Source of the DNA: Xanthobacteraceae bacterium
GTDB taxonomy: Bacteria; Pseudomonadota; Alphaproteobacteria; Rhizobiales; Xanthobacteraceae
DNA: 5,638 bases
Direction of reading: 5' to 3'
Assembly (NCBI GenBank): GCA_030044035.1
Contig: JASHWN010000153.1
Span: forward strand, 1-5,638
The notes beneath the pieces are model-generated. The model did not search any database and was not told where the DNA came from. It saw nothing but the letters and a program-made list of their open reading frames with translations. Shown here piece by piece: positions 1-5,351 of the stretch. A program made the position numbers and the translations under genes. Numbering within the stretch: the first letter of the stretch is position 1; every line of letters begins with the position of its first letter.

Positions 1-659
1 ACAAGCATTTGCCGTTCGATTTCACCCGCGATATCGCCATGGTAGCCGGCATGCTGCAAGGCCCGCTCGTGATGGTGACCAATCCCGCGTTCGCGGCCAA
101 AAGCGTCGCGGAATTCATCAGCTATGCCAAAGCCAACCCCGGCAAGATCAATATGGCATCGTCCGGAATCGGCACGAGCGGGCATCTAGCGGGCGAACAA
201 TTCAAGATGATGACCGGCGTGTCGATGGTGCACGTGCCTTACCGCGGCGACGCGGCGCCGCTCGCCGATCTGGTGGCGGGCCGCGCGCAGCTCATGTTCT
301 GCAACGTATCCAGCTCGATCGGCTTTGTGCGCGACGGGAGGCTGCGGGCGCTCGCGGTCACCAGCTTGAAGCCATCGCCAGCCCTGCCAGGAATTGTTCC
401 GCTGGCCTCCATTATCCCCGGCTTCGAGGTGATATCGTGGGTCGGCCTCGGCGCGCCGAAGGCAACGCCGACAGACACGATCGCAGCCCTCAACAAAGCG
501 GTGAATGCTAGCCTCGCCGAACCCGCCATCGCGAACCGCATTCGCGACCTCGGCGCCGAGCCGATGATCATGAACCCGAACGAGCTAGACGCCTTCGTCG
601 CCGCCGACACGCAACGCTGGGCCAAGGCCGTCAAATTCTCCGGCGCGACGGTGGATTGA
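1..659 (+). CDS. Tripartite tricarboxylate transporter (Bug/TctC family) substrate-binding protein, 5' end missing
   Basis: This is a periplasmic solute-binding protein of the Bug/TctC family, which captures carboxylates or other small organic acids, usually for a TctAB-type permease. Codons are in frame from base 3, and no start is visible because the gene enters from the left edge. About 218 residues are seen against a usual 320-330, so roughly the first 100, including the signal peptide, lie outside. The visible part opens with KHLPFDFTRDIA, the family's 'lPyD..rDf' segment. It continues with NMASSGIGTSGHLAGEQF and VHVPYRGDAAPLADLVAGR, which form the ligand-cleft region, then IPGFEVISWVGLGAPKATP. 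The segment before IPGFEV reads VPLASI instead of the common VPT.aE, a mild divergence. The stop is TGA at 657-659. No TctA or TctB gene follows, so it may be an orphan receptor, as is common in this family. The ligand cannot be deduced. Confidence 0.93.
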   Translation, partial: KHLPFDFTRDIAMVAGMLQGPLVMVTNPAFAAKSVAEFISYAKANPGKINMASSGIGTSGHLAGEQFKMMTGVSMVHVPYRGDAAPLADLVAGRAQLMFCNVSSSIGFVRDGRLRALAVTSLKPSPALPGIVPLASIIPGFEVISWVGLGAPKATPTDTIAALNKAVNASLAEPAIANRIRDLGAEPMIMNPNELDAFVAADTQRWAKAVKFSGATVD

Positions 660-951
660 TATCGTGGCAGTAGGGATTGCGTGCAATCCGAGATTTGCGC
701 GATGCCGCGGTGTCAAATTCTGTCGCGGACATAAGGTAAAGACGGCAACGCGACGACCCTTTGTGCCCCGTTTTGTCACAAAGGGTGCAAGATTCCCACT
801 CGGCTTTATTCAAGGTGGTGTTGTAAGTACCGTCGCAACGATGGCCATCCGACCGCCGCACGCAACGTTCATTTATCAAGTGCGCCTGGTTGCCTGGCAA
901 CGGATCACGGCATTTAGTGCAAATCGCAACCGGCGGCATTTCCCAAGCCAT
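631..951 (-). CDS. Probable small cysteine-rich zinc-ribbon-like protein, unknown function, possibly frameshifted at its 3' end
   Basis: This is a candidate gene on the strand opposite its neighbours, reading leftwards from ATG at 951-949; an internal ATG at 939-937 is an alternative start. As read it is 106 residues. The cysteines are spaced as in metal-binding proteins: CTKC at 11-14, C30, C39, CTLC at 55-58 and C69. The stretch CTLCDKTGHKGSSRC resembles the CxxCxGxG repeats of DnaJ-type zinc domains. A partner cysteine expected at residue 72 is a tyrosine (TAC, one base from TGC). A purine-rich AGAGGG lies 4 bases before the ATG. The last 30 or so residues are basic, lack the pattern, and overlap the convergent binding-protein gene by 29 bases, so the true end may have been lost. 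Skipping two bases after C69 would end the protein at a stop at 713-715. Codon third positions are much less GC-biased than in neighbouring genes. I recall similar small cysteine-rich proteins in Bradyrhizobium, but no function is known to me. Confidence 0.5.
   Translation of the reverse strand: MAWEMPPVAICTKCRDPLPGNQAHLINERCVRRSDGHRCDGTYNTTLNKAEWESCTLCDKTGHKGSSRCRLYLMSATEFDTAASRKSRIARNPYCHDINPPSRRRI
756..786. repeat. Perfect 10-bp inverted repeat with 11-base loop
   Basis: ACCCTTTGTG at 756-765 is the exact reverse complement of CACAAAGGGT at 777-786, with 11 bases between. It lies about 100 bases past the stop of the binding-protein gene. No T-run follows on either strand, so it is not a standard intrinsic terminator, though it could still stop readthrough. 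On the minus strand it falls inside the codons for the cysteine-rich protein (around CDKTGHKG). It could be an operator, a transcript hairpin or a by-product of that coding sequence. The pairing is directly visible; the role is open. Confidence 0.55.
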
Positions 952-1033
952 GGCGCCCTCTACTCACTCCTCGCGCAATCCTTGCCGTTCCCCATACTCT
1001 TGCGCCCCCGTAAGCGCCGTCGTATCGATGCCG

Positions 1034-1063
1034 CGCGCCCGGTTTGGTAAGCAGCCGGGCGCG
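1034..1063 (+). promoter_or_regulatory. Strong GC hairpin directly before the permease ribosome binding site
   Basis: CGCGCCCGG at 1034-1042 pairs perfectly with CCGGGCGCG at 1055-1063. Two further pairs (a G-U and an A-U) can close the stem to a loop of 8 bases. The right arm ends on the first G of the GAGG ribosome binding site at 1063-1066, so a folded leader could limit ribosome access to the nickel/cobalt permease. There is no U-tract after it, which argues against a terminator. No known riboswitch class is recognised. The stem is seen directly; a regulatory role is inferred. Confidence 0.45.
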
Positions 1064-1066
1064 AGG
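1063..1066 (+). promoter_or_regulatory. Ribosome binding site of the permease (decides the start)
   Basis: GAGG lies 5 bases before ATG at 1072. It overlaps the possible upstream GTG start at 1066, so the ATG at 1072 is preferred. Confidence 0.65.
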
Positions 1067-1071
1067 TGTTC

Positions 1072-2130
1072 ATGCGGACGGCGATTGTCAAACTATTCAA
1101 CGATCAGAATGCGGAATTACGCAGCAAGGTCATCGGCATCTATGTCGTCCTGGTCGGCGCCAATGTGCTGGCCTGGGTGTGGGCGCTGGTCGCGTTTCAC
1201 GACTATCCGGTTCTGATCGGCACGGCGTTTCTCGCCTACACGTTCGGCCTGCGCCACGCGGTCGACGCCGACCACATTGCGGCGATCGACAACGTCACCC
1301 GCAGGCTGATGCAGGACGGCAAGCGCCCCGTCAGCGTCGGCTTCTTCTTCGCGCTCGGCCATTCGACCATCGTGGTGCTGGCGTCCGCCGGCGTGGCGCT
1401 GGCCGCCAGCGCGCTGCAGGGCCGCTTCGAATCGTTCCGGCTGGTCGGCGGCGTGGTCGGCACGCTGGTCTCGGCCGTATTCCTGCTCCTGGTCGCCGCC
1501 GCCAATCTGGTCATTTTGCTGTCGGTCTACCGCACGTTCCGCGAGGTGCGGCGCGGCGGCACGCTGGTCGAGGAAGACCTCAACCATCTGTTGGCGCAAC
1601 GCGGCCTGCTCGGCCGTTTGTTCCGGCCGATGTTCCGCATGGTGGCGCGCAGCTGGCACATGTACCCGCTCGGCTTTCTGTTCGGGCTCGGCTTCGACAC
1701 CGCGACCGAAATCGGCCTGCTCGGCATTTCCGCAGCCGAAGCCACGCGCGGCCTGCCGATCTGGTCGATCATGGTGTTTCCGGCGCTGTTCACCGCCGGC
1801 ATGTCGCTGATCGACACCACCGACGGCGTGCTGATGCTCGGCGCCTACGGCTGGGCCTTCGCCAAGCCGATCCGCAAGCTCTATTACAATCTCACCATCA
1901 CCTTCGTGTCCGTCGTGGTTGCGGTGTTGATCGGCGGCATCGAGGCGCTGGGGCTTTTGGCCGATCAGCTCAAGCTGGAAGGGCCGTTTTGGGGCATGAT
2001 CGGCGCGCTCAACGATCATTTCGGCAGCCTCGGCTATCTGATCATTGCGATCTTCGTGGCGAGCTGGCTCGTTTCGGTCGTCGTCTACCGGCTCGGCCGC
2101 TTCGACATGATGGAAGGAGCGCCGAGCTGA
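1072..2130 (+). CDS. HoxN/HupN/NixA family nickel/cobalt transporter
   Basis: This is an inner-membrane permease of the NiCoT family, which takes up Ni2+ and/or Co2+ with high affinity at low capacity for metalloenzymes such as hydrogenase or urease, or for cobalamin. At 352 residues it has the normal family length and about eight membrane segments (roughly 20-42, 46-62, 87-112, 124-152, 195-215, 230-258, 271-293, 318-340). All four family motifs are present: RHAVDADHIAAIDN at 61-74, with the essential HxxxxDH metal-binding pattern (H62, D67, H68); LGHST at 95-99; GLGFDTATE at 205-213; and SLIDTTDGVLM at 245-255. A hydrophilic loop spans about 153-195, as usual. The start is ATG 1072, supported by GAGG 5 bases upstream; a GTG at 1066 would add two residues. 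No hydrogenase, urease or cobalamin gene is visible nearby, so metal preference cannot be read from context. The hairpin before the start may regulate translation. Confidence 0.95.
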   Translation: MRTAIVKLFNDQNAELRSKVIGIYVVLVGANVLAWVWALVAFHDYPVLIGTAFLAYTFGLRHAVDADHIAAIDNVTRRLMQDGKRPVSVGFFFALGHSTIVVLASAGVALAASALQGRFESFRLVGGVVGTLVSAVFLLLVAAANLVILLSVYRTFREVRRGGTLVEEDLNHLLAQRGLLGRLFRPMFRMVARSWHMYPLGFLFGLGFDTATEIGLLGISAAEATRGLPIWSIMVFPALFTAGMSLIDTTDGVLMLGAYGWAFAKPIRKLYYNLTITFVSVVVAVLIGGIEALGLLADQLKLEGPFWGMIGALNDHFGSLGYLIIAIFVASWLVSVVVYRLGRFDMMEGAPS

Positions 2131-2215
2131 ACCGCGCTGCGGCGCCGGCGTTATCGTCAGGTTTTCCGGACCGCCGTCGGCGGTTACGCGCCAATGGTCC
2201 TTGCGAGGTTCAGCC

Positions 2216-2437
2216 ATGCCAATGCCGTCGCCAAATACGCACGAAAGCGCCGCGCGGTATTTTCTCGCGCTCGGCGCGGCCGCCGCCGACCTGTGGAGCG
2301 ACTTGCCGGCGGAGCTGCAGCAGACGCTGTTCGAGCGCGCCGTGCTGCTCGGCCACCAGAGCGAGCGCGACGAGAGCTTGCGCGAGCAATTGGCCAAGTT
2401 CCTGCACGACCACCACGGCCGCACGCACATGCGGTGA
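2216..2437 (+). CDS. Small helical hypothetical protein (73 aa)
   Basis: This is a 73-residue protein of unknown function. After a short proline-rich start (MPMPSPNTHESAARYF), the rest is predicted helical and amphipathic, with segments such as DLWSDLPAELQQTLFERAVL and DESLREQLAKFLHDHHGRTH, and a histidine-rich end. There is no signal peptide, membrane segment or cysteine. The start at ATG 2216 is supported by GAGG at 2205-2208, 7 bases before it; a TTG five codons upstream would sit on top of that site. It ends with two stops in a row (TGATGA at 2435-2440). It lies 85 bases after the permease and 81 bases before the next gene on the same strand, so co-transcription with the permease is possible but not shown. 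From memory it resembles short conserved hypotheticals of Bradyrhizobium relatives. A longer overlapping frame (2194-2487) is arginine/alanine-rich and judged a shadow. Confidence 0.8.
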   Translation: MPMPSPNTHESAARYFLALGAAAADLWSDLPAELQQTLFERAVLLGHQSERDESLREQLAKFLHDHHGRTHMR

Positions 2438-2518
2438 TGATGCCTGCGCCGCGAAGTGCCGCTTGTGATCGCCGCCGGGGAGCCTAAATATCAGCAAGGG
2501 CACGGAAGCAGCATCATC

Positions 2519-2824
2519 ATGGCGTACGACCCGAACCGGCCGGAACGGCCGCGCGCAGAACCCGAGATCATTCCGCCGGATCGCGGCGACCAGGCCAATT
2601 GGCGCCGCACGCCGTGGCGCGGCAACGGTTTTGAAGACATCCGCGGCACCCATCGCGTCTATGTCGGGCGCATCGGGCCGTTCGGCATCGCGCTGTTGCT
2701 GCTGGCAGTCGCCGCGATCGTCGGCATCCTGATGATCGCCGTGCTGGGCGCGGTGCTGATCTGGATTCCGGTCCTTGCGGTGGCGATCGTTCTGGCGGCT
2801 TTATTTCGCCTGTTCCGCAGGTGA
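2519..2824 (+). CDS. Small membrane protein with proline/arginine-rich N-terminus, unknown function (101 aa)
   Basis: The N-terminal half (residues 1-46) is hydrophilic and rich in proline, arginine and acidic residues, for example PNRPERPRAEPEIIPPDRGD, with an RRTPWRG segment. It is followed by RVYVGRIGPFG and two closely packed hydrophobic segments at about 55-76 and 78-95, ending in the basic tail FRLFRR. This suggests an inner-membrane hairpin with a cytoplasmic N-terminal domain. ATG 2519 is chosen because GGAAG lies 10 bases before it and because the preceding in-frame codons from GTG 2456 look untranslated; that GTG would add 21 residues. The stop is TGA at 2822-2824. I associate this architecture with conserved small hypotheticals of Hyphomicrobiales but know no function. 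It is on the same strand as its neighbours and could form a transcript with the 73-residue gene. Confidence 0.78.
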   Translation: MAYDPNRPERPRAEPEIIPPDRGDQANWRRTPWRGNGFEDIRGTHRVYVGRIGPFGIALLLLAVAAIVGILMIAVLGAVLIWIPVLAVAIVLAALFRLFRR

Positions 2825-2850
2825 CGGCCCGCGCGCCGCGTACACCGCGC

Positions 2851-2870
2851 ATTAACTTTAATTATCTATG
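2851..2870 (+). promoter_or_regulatory. A/T-rich promoter-like patch before the polysaccharide co-polymerase gene
   Basis: In a 178-base spacer of otherwise high GC, ATTAACTTTAATTATCTATG stands out. It has TTAA at 2852-2855 and again at 2858-2861. TTAAC half-sites recall the alphaproteobacterial CtrA box (TTAA-N7-TTAA), but the spacing here does not match the full consensus. It is about 135 bases before the start codon, so it could mark a promoter or regulator site. This is inference only. Confidence 0.25.
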
Positions 2871-3002
2871 AACTTCTGACAGTCGCGATGAGCGCTGGAC
2901 TGCCGGACCGCATGCGCGTTCACTGCAAATGCGGGCGGGCGGCCAGCAAAAAGCAGCGTCCAGGACTCCATCCGCGGCTCGCCGATTATTGTCGAGTGCT
3001 CG

Positions 3003-5174
3003 ATGTTTGAAGCGCCGCGTCAGTTCAAGTCAGCCGTGCTCGCCAACGCGGATACGGCGACGATCCCGTCCACCGAAATCGACTTCGGCAAGATCTGGTC
3101 CACGCTCTGGCAGGGCCGCACCACGATCCTCGCCACCGCGGCCTTGGCGCTGTTCGCCGCCGTGCTGTTCGTGCTCGCCGCGCCGCATCGCTTCACCGCC
3201 GTCACCGAAATCCTGATCGAGCCCACCGATCTGCGCGCCGTCGCCAACGAAGCGACGCCATCGAGCCAGACGACCGACACGCAACTCCTTCAGGTCGACA
3301 GCCAGGTGCGCGTGCTCACGTCCGACGACGTGTTGCGCCGCGTCGTCGACGCCGAGGGTTTGGCGCACGACCCGGAATTCACCCGCGGCCCGTCGCTGCT
3401 GCGCGCCTGGTTCGGCGATATCTCGACTGCGCTCGGCCGCCGCCAGGCGCTGGTGAAGCCCGATCCGTCGCTCGCCGCGCTCAACGAATTCCGCCGCCAC
3501 GTGCAGGCCAAGCGCGCCGAGCGCACCTACGTGGTCGATGTCAGCGTCAACAGCGAAGAGCCGGCCAAGGCGGCGCGCCTCGCCAACGCCGTGGCGCAGG
3601 CCTATCTCACCGAGCAGACGGACGTGCGGGCCGATGCGGCGCGGCAGGTCTCGCGCTCGCTGACGGGACGGCTCAATGAGCTGAAGCAGAGCGTGCAGAG
3701 CGCCGAAGATCGGGTGCAGGCGTTCAAGGTAAGCCACAACATCGTCGGCGCCAACGGCCAGCTGGTCAACGAGCAGCAACTGGCCGATCTGAATAATCAG
3801 CTCGCCGCGGCGCGCGCCCGCACCGCGGCGGCGAAGGCGCGGCTCGATCAGATCGAGGCGGTGCAACGCTCGAAGGCCGACATCGGCGCGTTTCCCGAAG
3901 CCGTGCAGTCGCAGACCATCACGGCGCTGCGCAGCCAGTACGCCGAGGTGATGCGCCGCGAAGCCGAGCAAACCACCAGCCTCGGCGACCGCCATCCGGC
4001 CGTGATCGAGATTGTGGCCCAGGCCGAGCGGCTCAAGCGCATGATCGCCGACGAAGTCAACCGCATCGCGCTCGCCGCGCGCGCCGATTACGAGAGCGCC
4101 AAGGCGAACGAGGATTTGCTCGCCCGCAGCGTCGATACGCTCAAGCAGAGCACGCTCGCCACCAACGCCGCGATGGTGACCTTGCGCGAGCTCGAGCGCG
4201 ACGTGCAGGCAAGCCGCGCCGTGTACGAAGCGTTTTTGGTGCGCGCGCGCGAGACCGGCGAGCAGGAGCGTCTCGACACCAAGAACATTCAGGTGATCTC
4301 CAGGGCCGACCTGCCGCTCAACCGCAGCTGGCCGCCGTCGTCTTCGCTGATCGCGCTCGCCGCCGTCTTTCTCGGTGTCGCCGCGGGCGCCGGGCTGACA
4401 ATGATGCGACCGAACATGCCGAATCCGGCCCGGCCCCGATCCGGCGCTGTGTCGGCACAACGCAAGCGCGGCGGCTCGCGCAACAGCGAGTCGGCGACGC
4501 CCGAACTCGCCTCCGGCGTGCCGGTGCTCGCCGTGATGCCGCAAGGCAAAGGCTTGCTGCGCGATGTCGTGCACAATCCCGGATCGCGCGTCGCTGTCGC
4601 GATCCGGCAAGTCTATGACGCGGTGCGGGCGAGCCCGGTCAAGCGCGACAATCCGAGCGTCATGGTGGTCGCCTCGGGTGGCGGCATCGATGCGGCCGCC
4701 GTGGCGCTGACGCTTGCGGCGCTGGCGGCGGCGACCCAGCGTGTGCTGCTGATCGACGCCGACCTCGAGCGCCGGGCGCTTGCGGCGCTTGACGCCGACC
4801 ATAGCGACGCCGGGCTGGTCGATGTCGCGGTCGGACGACGGCAGCTGTCCGAGACGGTGATCCGCGACCGCGACACCAATCTCAACGTCATTCCGTTCGT
4901 TTCACCCCACAGCCGCCGCGACCGCCGCATCACCGACGACGACATCAAGCTGGCGTTCGCCCAGACCGGCAACTTCGACATGGTGGTGGTCGCGGCGACG
5001 GATCTCAGCCGCGATCCCAGCGCCCGCTTCTTTGCCGGGCTGGTCGATCACATCGTGCTCGTCAGCAAGGCCGACGCTGCCGACGCGAAGGCCGTCGACG
5101 CCGTCCTGTCCGCGCTCGGCCTTAACGCACGCAAAGTCCGCGGCGCGGTCTTGACCGACGCCGAAGCGGCCTGA
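3003..5174 (+). CDS. GumC/ExoP-type polysaccharide co-polymerase (Wzz/GNVR domains) with degenerate tyrosine-kinase-like domain
   Basis: This is a 723-residue inner-membrane protein of the PCP-2a type, which sets chain length and couples polymer synthesis to export of exopolysaccharide or capsule. The order is: Wzz region from about residue 25; membrane segment 1 at about 41-60; a large periplasmic part with long coiled-coil helices (about 190-430) including LGDRHPAV at 327-334; a GNVR-like end leading to LPLNRSWPPSS at 437-447; membrane segment 2 at about 448-467; a basic linker; and a cytoplasmic BY-kinase-like domain from about 505. In that domain the Walker A' motif is kept (VLLIDADLERR, 581-591). 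The P-loop reads SGGGIDAAAVALTLA (558-572), with no GKS/GKT, and the Walker B position reads FDMVVVAATDL (658-668) in place of the usual strand ending in Asp. There is no C-terminal tyrosine cluster. Kinase activity is therefore unlikely. The start is ATG 3003; its ribosome binding site is weak (GAG about 6 bases upstream). A deacetylase gene follows after 177 bases. Confidence 0.92.
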   Translation: MFEAPRQFKSAVLANADTATIPSTEIDFGKIWSTLWQGRTTILATAALALFAAVLFVLAAPHRFTAVTEILIEPTDLRAVANEATPSSQTTDTQLLQVDSQVRVLTSDDVLRRVVDAEGLAHDPEFTRGPSLLRAWFGDISTALGRRQALVKPDPSLAALNEFRRHVQAKRAERTYVVDVSVNSEEPAKAARLANAVAQAYLTEQTDVRADAARQVSRSLTGRLNELKQSVQSAEDRVQAFKVSHNIVGANGQLVNEQQLADLNNQLAAARARTAAAKARLDQIEAVQRSKADIGAFPEAVQSQTITALRSQYAEVMRREAEQTTSLGDRHPAVIEIVAQAERLKRMIADEVNRIALAARADYESAKANEDLLARSVDTLKQSTLATNAAMVTLRELERDVQASRAVYEAFLVRARETGEQERLDTKNIQVISRADLPLNRSWPPSSSLIALAAVFLGVAAGAGLTMMRPNMPNPARPRSGAVSAQRKRGGSRNSESATPELASGVPVLAVMPQGKGLLRDVVHNPGSRVAVAIRQVYDAVRASPVKRDNPSVMVVASGGGIDAAAVALTLAALAAATQRVLLIDADLERRALAALDADHSDAGLVDVAVGRRQLSETVIRDRDTNLNVIPFVSPHSRRDRRITDDDIKLAFAQTGNFDMVVVAATDLSRDPSARFFAGLVDHIVLVSKADAADAKAVDAVLSALGLNARKVRGAVLTDAEAA

Positions 5175-5351
5175 ACGGCGCCGCCAGCCTACAGCTGAGA
5201 CGTGCTCGCCGCGGCGACCCGTCCCGCCGGCCGTTAGGGTTACTGCGATGGAACCGAAGCGCCGCGGCCTGCAATTGATTATTGATGAGACCGTTCGCGG
5301 CGGAAGTCACATCGGCGCCACCTCATTGAATCGCAACAGCGAGACGGTCCC

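Larger units (their letters stand above)
660..1071. other. Lower-GC spacer between the binding-protein and permease genes
   Basis: This stretch has no plus-strand reading frame that looks like protein: the open frame at 664-1050 gives an arginine-rich composition with no motif and no ribosome binding site. The GC content is lower than in the flanks (about 55% by hand count over 721-780). It contains the minus-strand cysteine-rich gene, the inverted repeat at 756-786 and the hairpin at 1034-1063. The permease promoter should lie here, but I cannot point to a convincing -35/-10 pair. I looked for a cobalamin riboswitch, which sometimes controls cobalt transporters, and for a NikR-type operator, and recognised neither. 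Confidence 0.6.

Noticed and set aside
889..901. GTTGCC-T-GGCAAC palindrome
   Set aside because: Short (6-bp arms), lies within the minus-strand coding frame, and nothing else suggests an operator.
664..1050. 128-residue plus-strand frame in the spacer before the permease
   Set aside because: No ribosome binding site or motif, and it conflicts with the better-supported minus-strand cysteine-rich gene.
660..1071. Cobalamin riboswitch or NikR operator before the nickel/cobalt permease
   Set aside because: I searched for a B12-box-like core and for a GTATGA/TCATAC dyad and saw neither.
2170..2184. ACCGCC-GTC-GGCGGT hairpin after the permease gene
   Set aside because: Only 6 bp with no T-run after it; such stems are frequent by chance in GC-rich spacers, so I do not call a terminator.
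1117..2430. 437-residue minus-strand open frame opposite the permease and the small helical gene
   Set aside because: Antisense shadow spanning two real genes; low-complexity His/Gln/Arg/Asp composition and no motif.
1044..2468. 474-residue plus-strand open frame overlapping the permease
   Set aside because: Arginine/proline-rich shadow of the permease in another frame; the permease frame has all NiCoT motifs, and this frame has none.
3030..4802. 590-residue minus-strand open frame opposite the co-polymerase
   Set aside because: Long antisense frames are expected where third positions are strongly GC-biased; composition is Arg/His/Gly-rich with no recognisable domain.
5275..5286. TTGAT repeated (TTGAT-TA-TTGAT), reminiscent of half of an FNR/FixK box
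   Set aside because: The repeats are direct, not inverted as TTGAT-N4-ATCAA requires, so this is not an FNR/FixK site.
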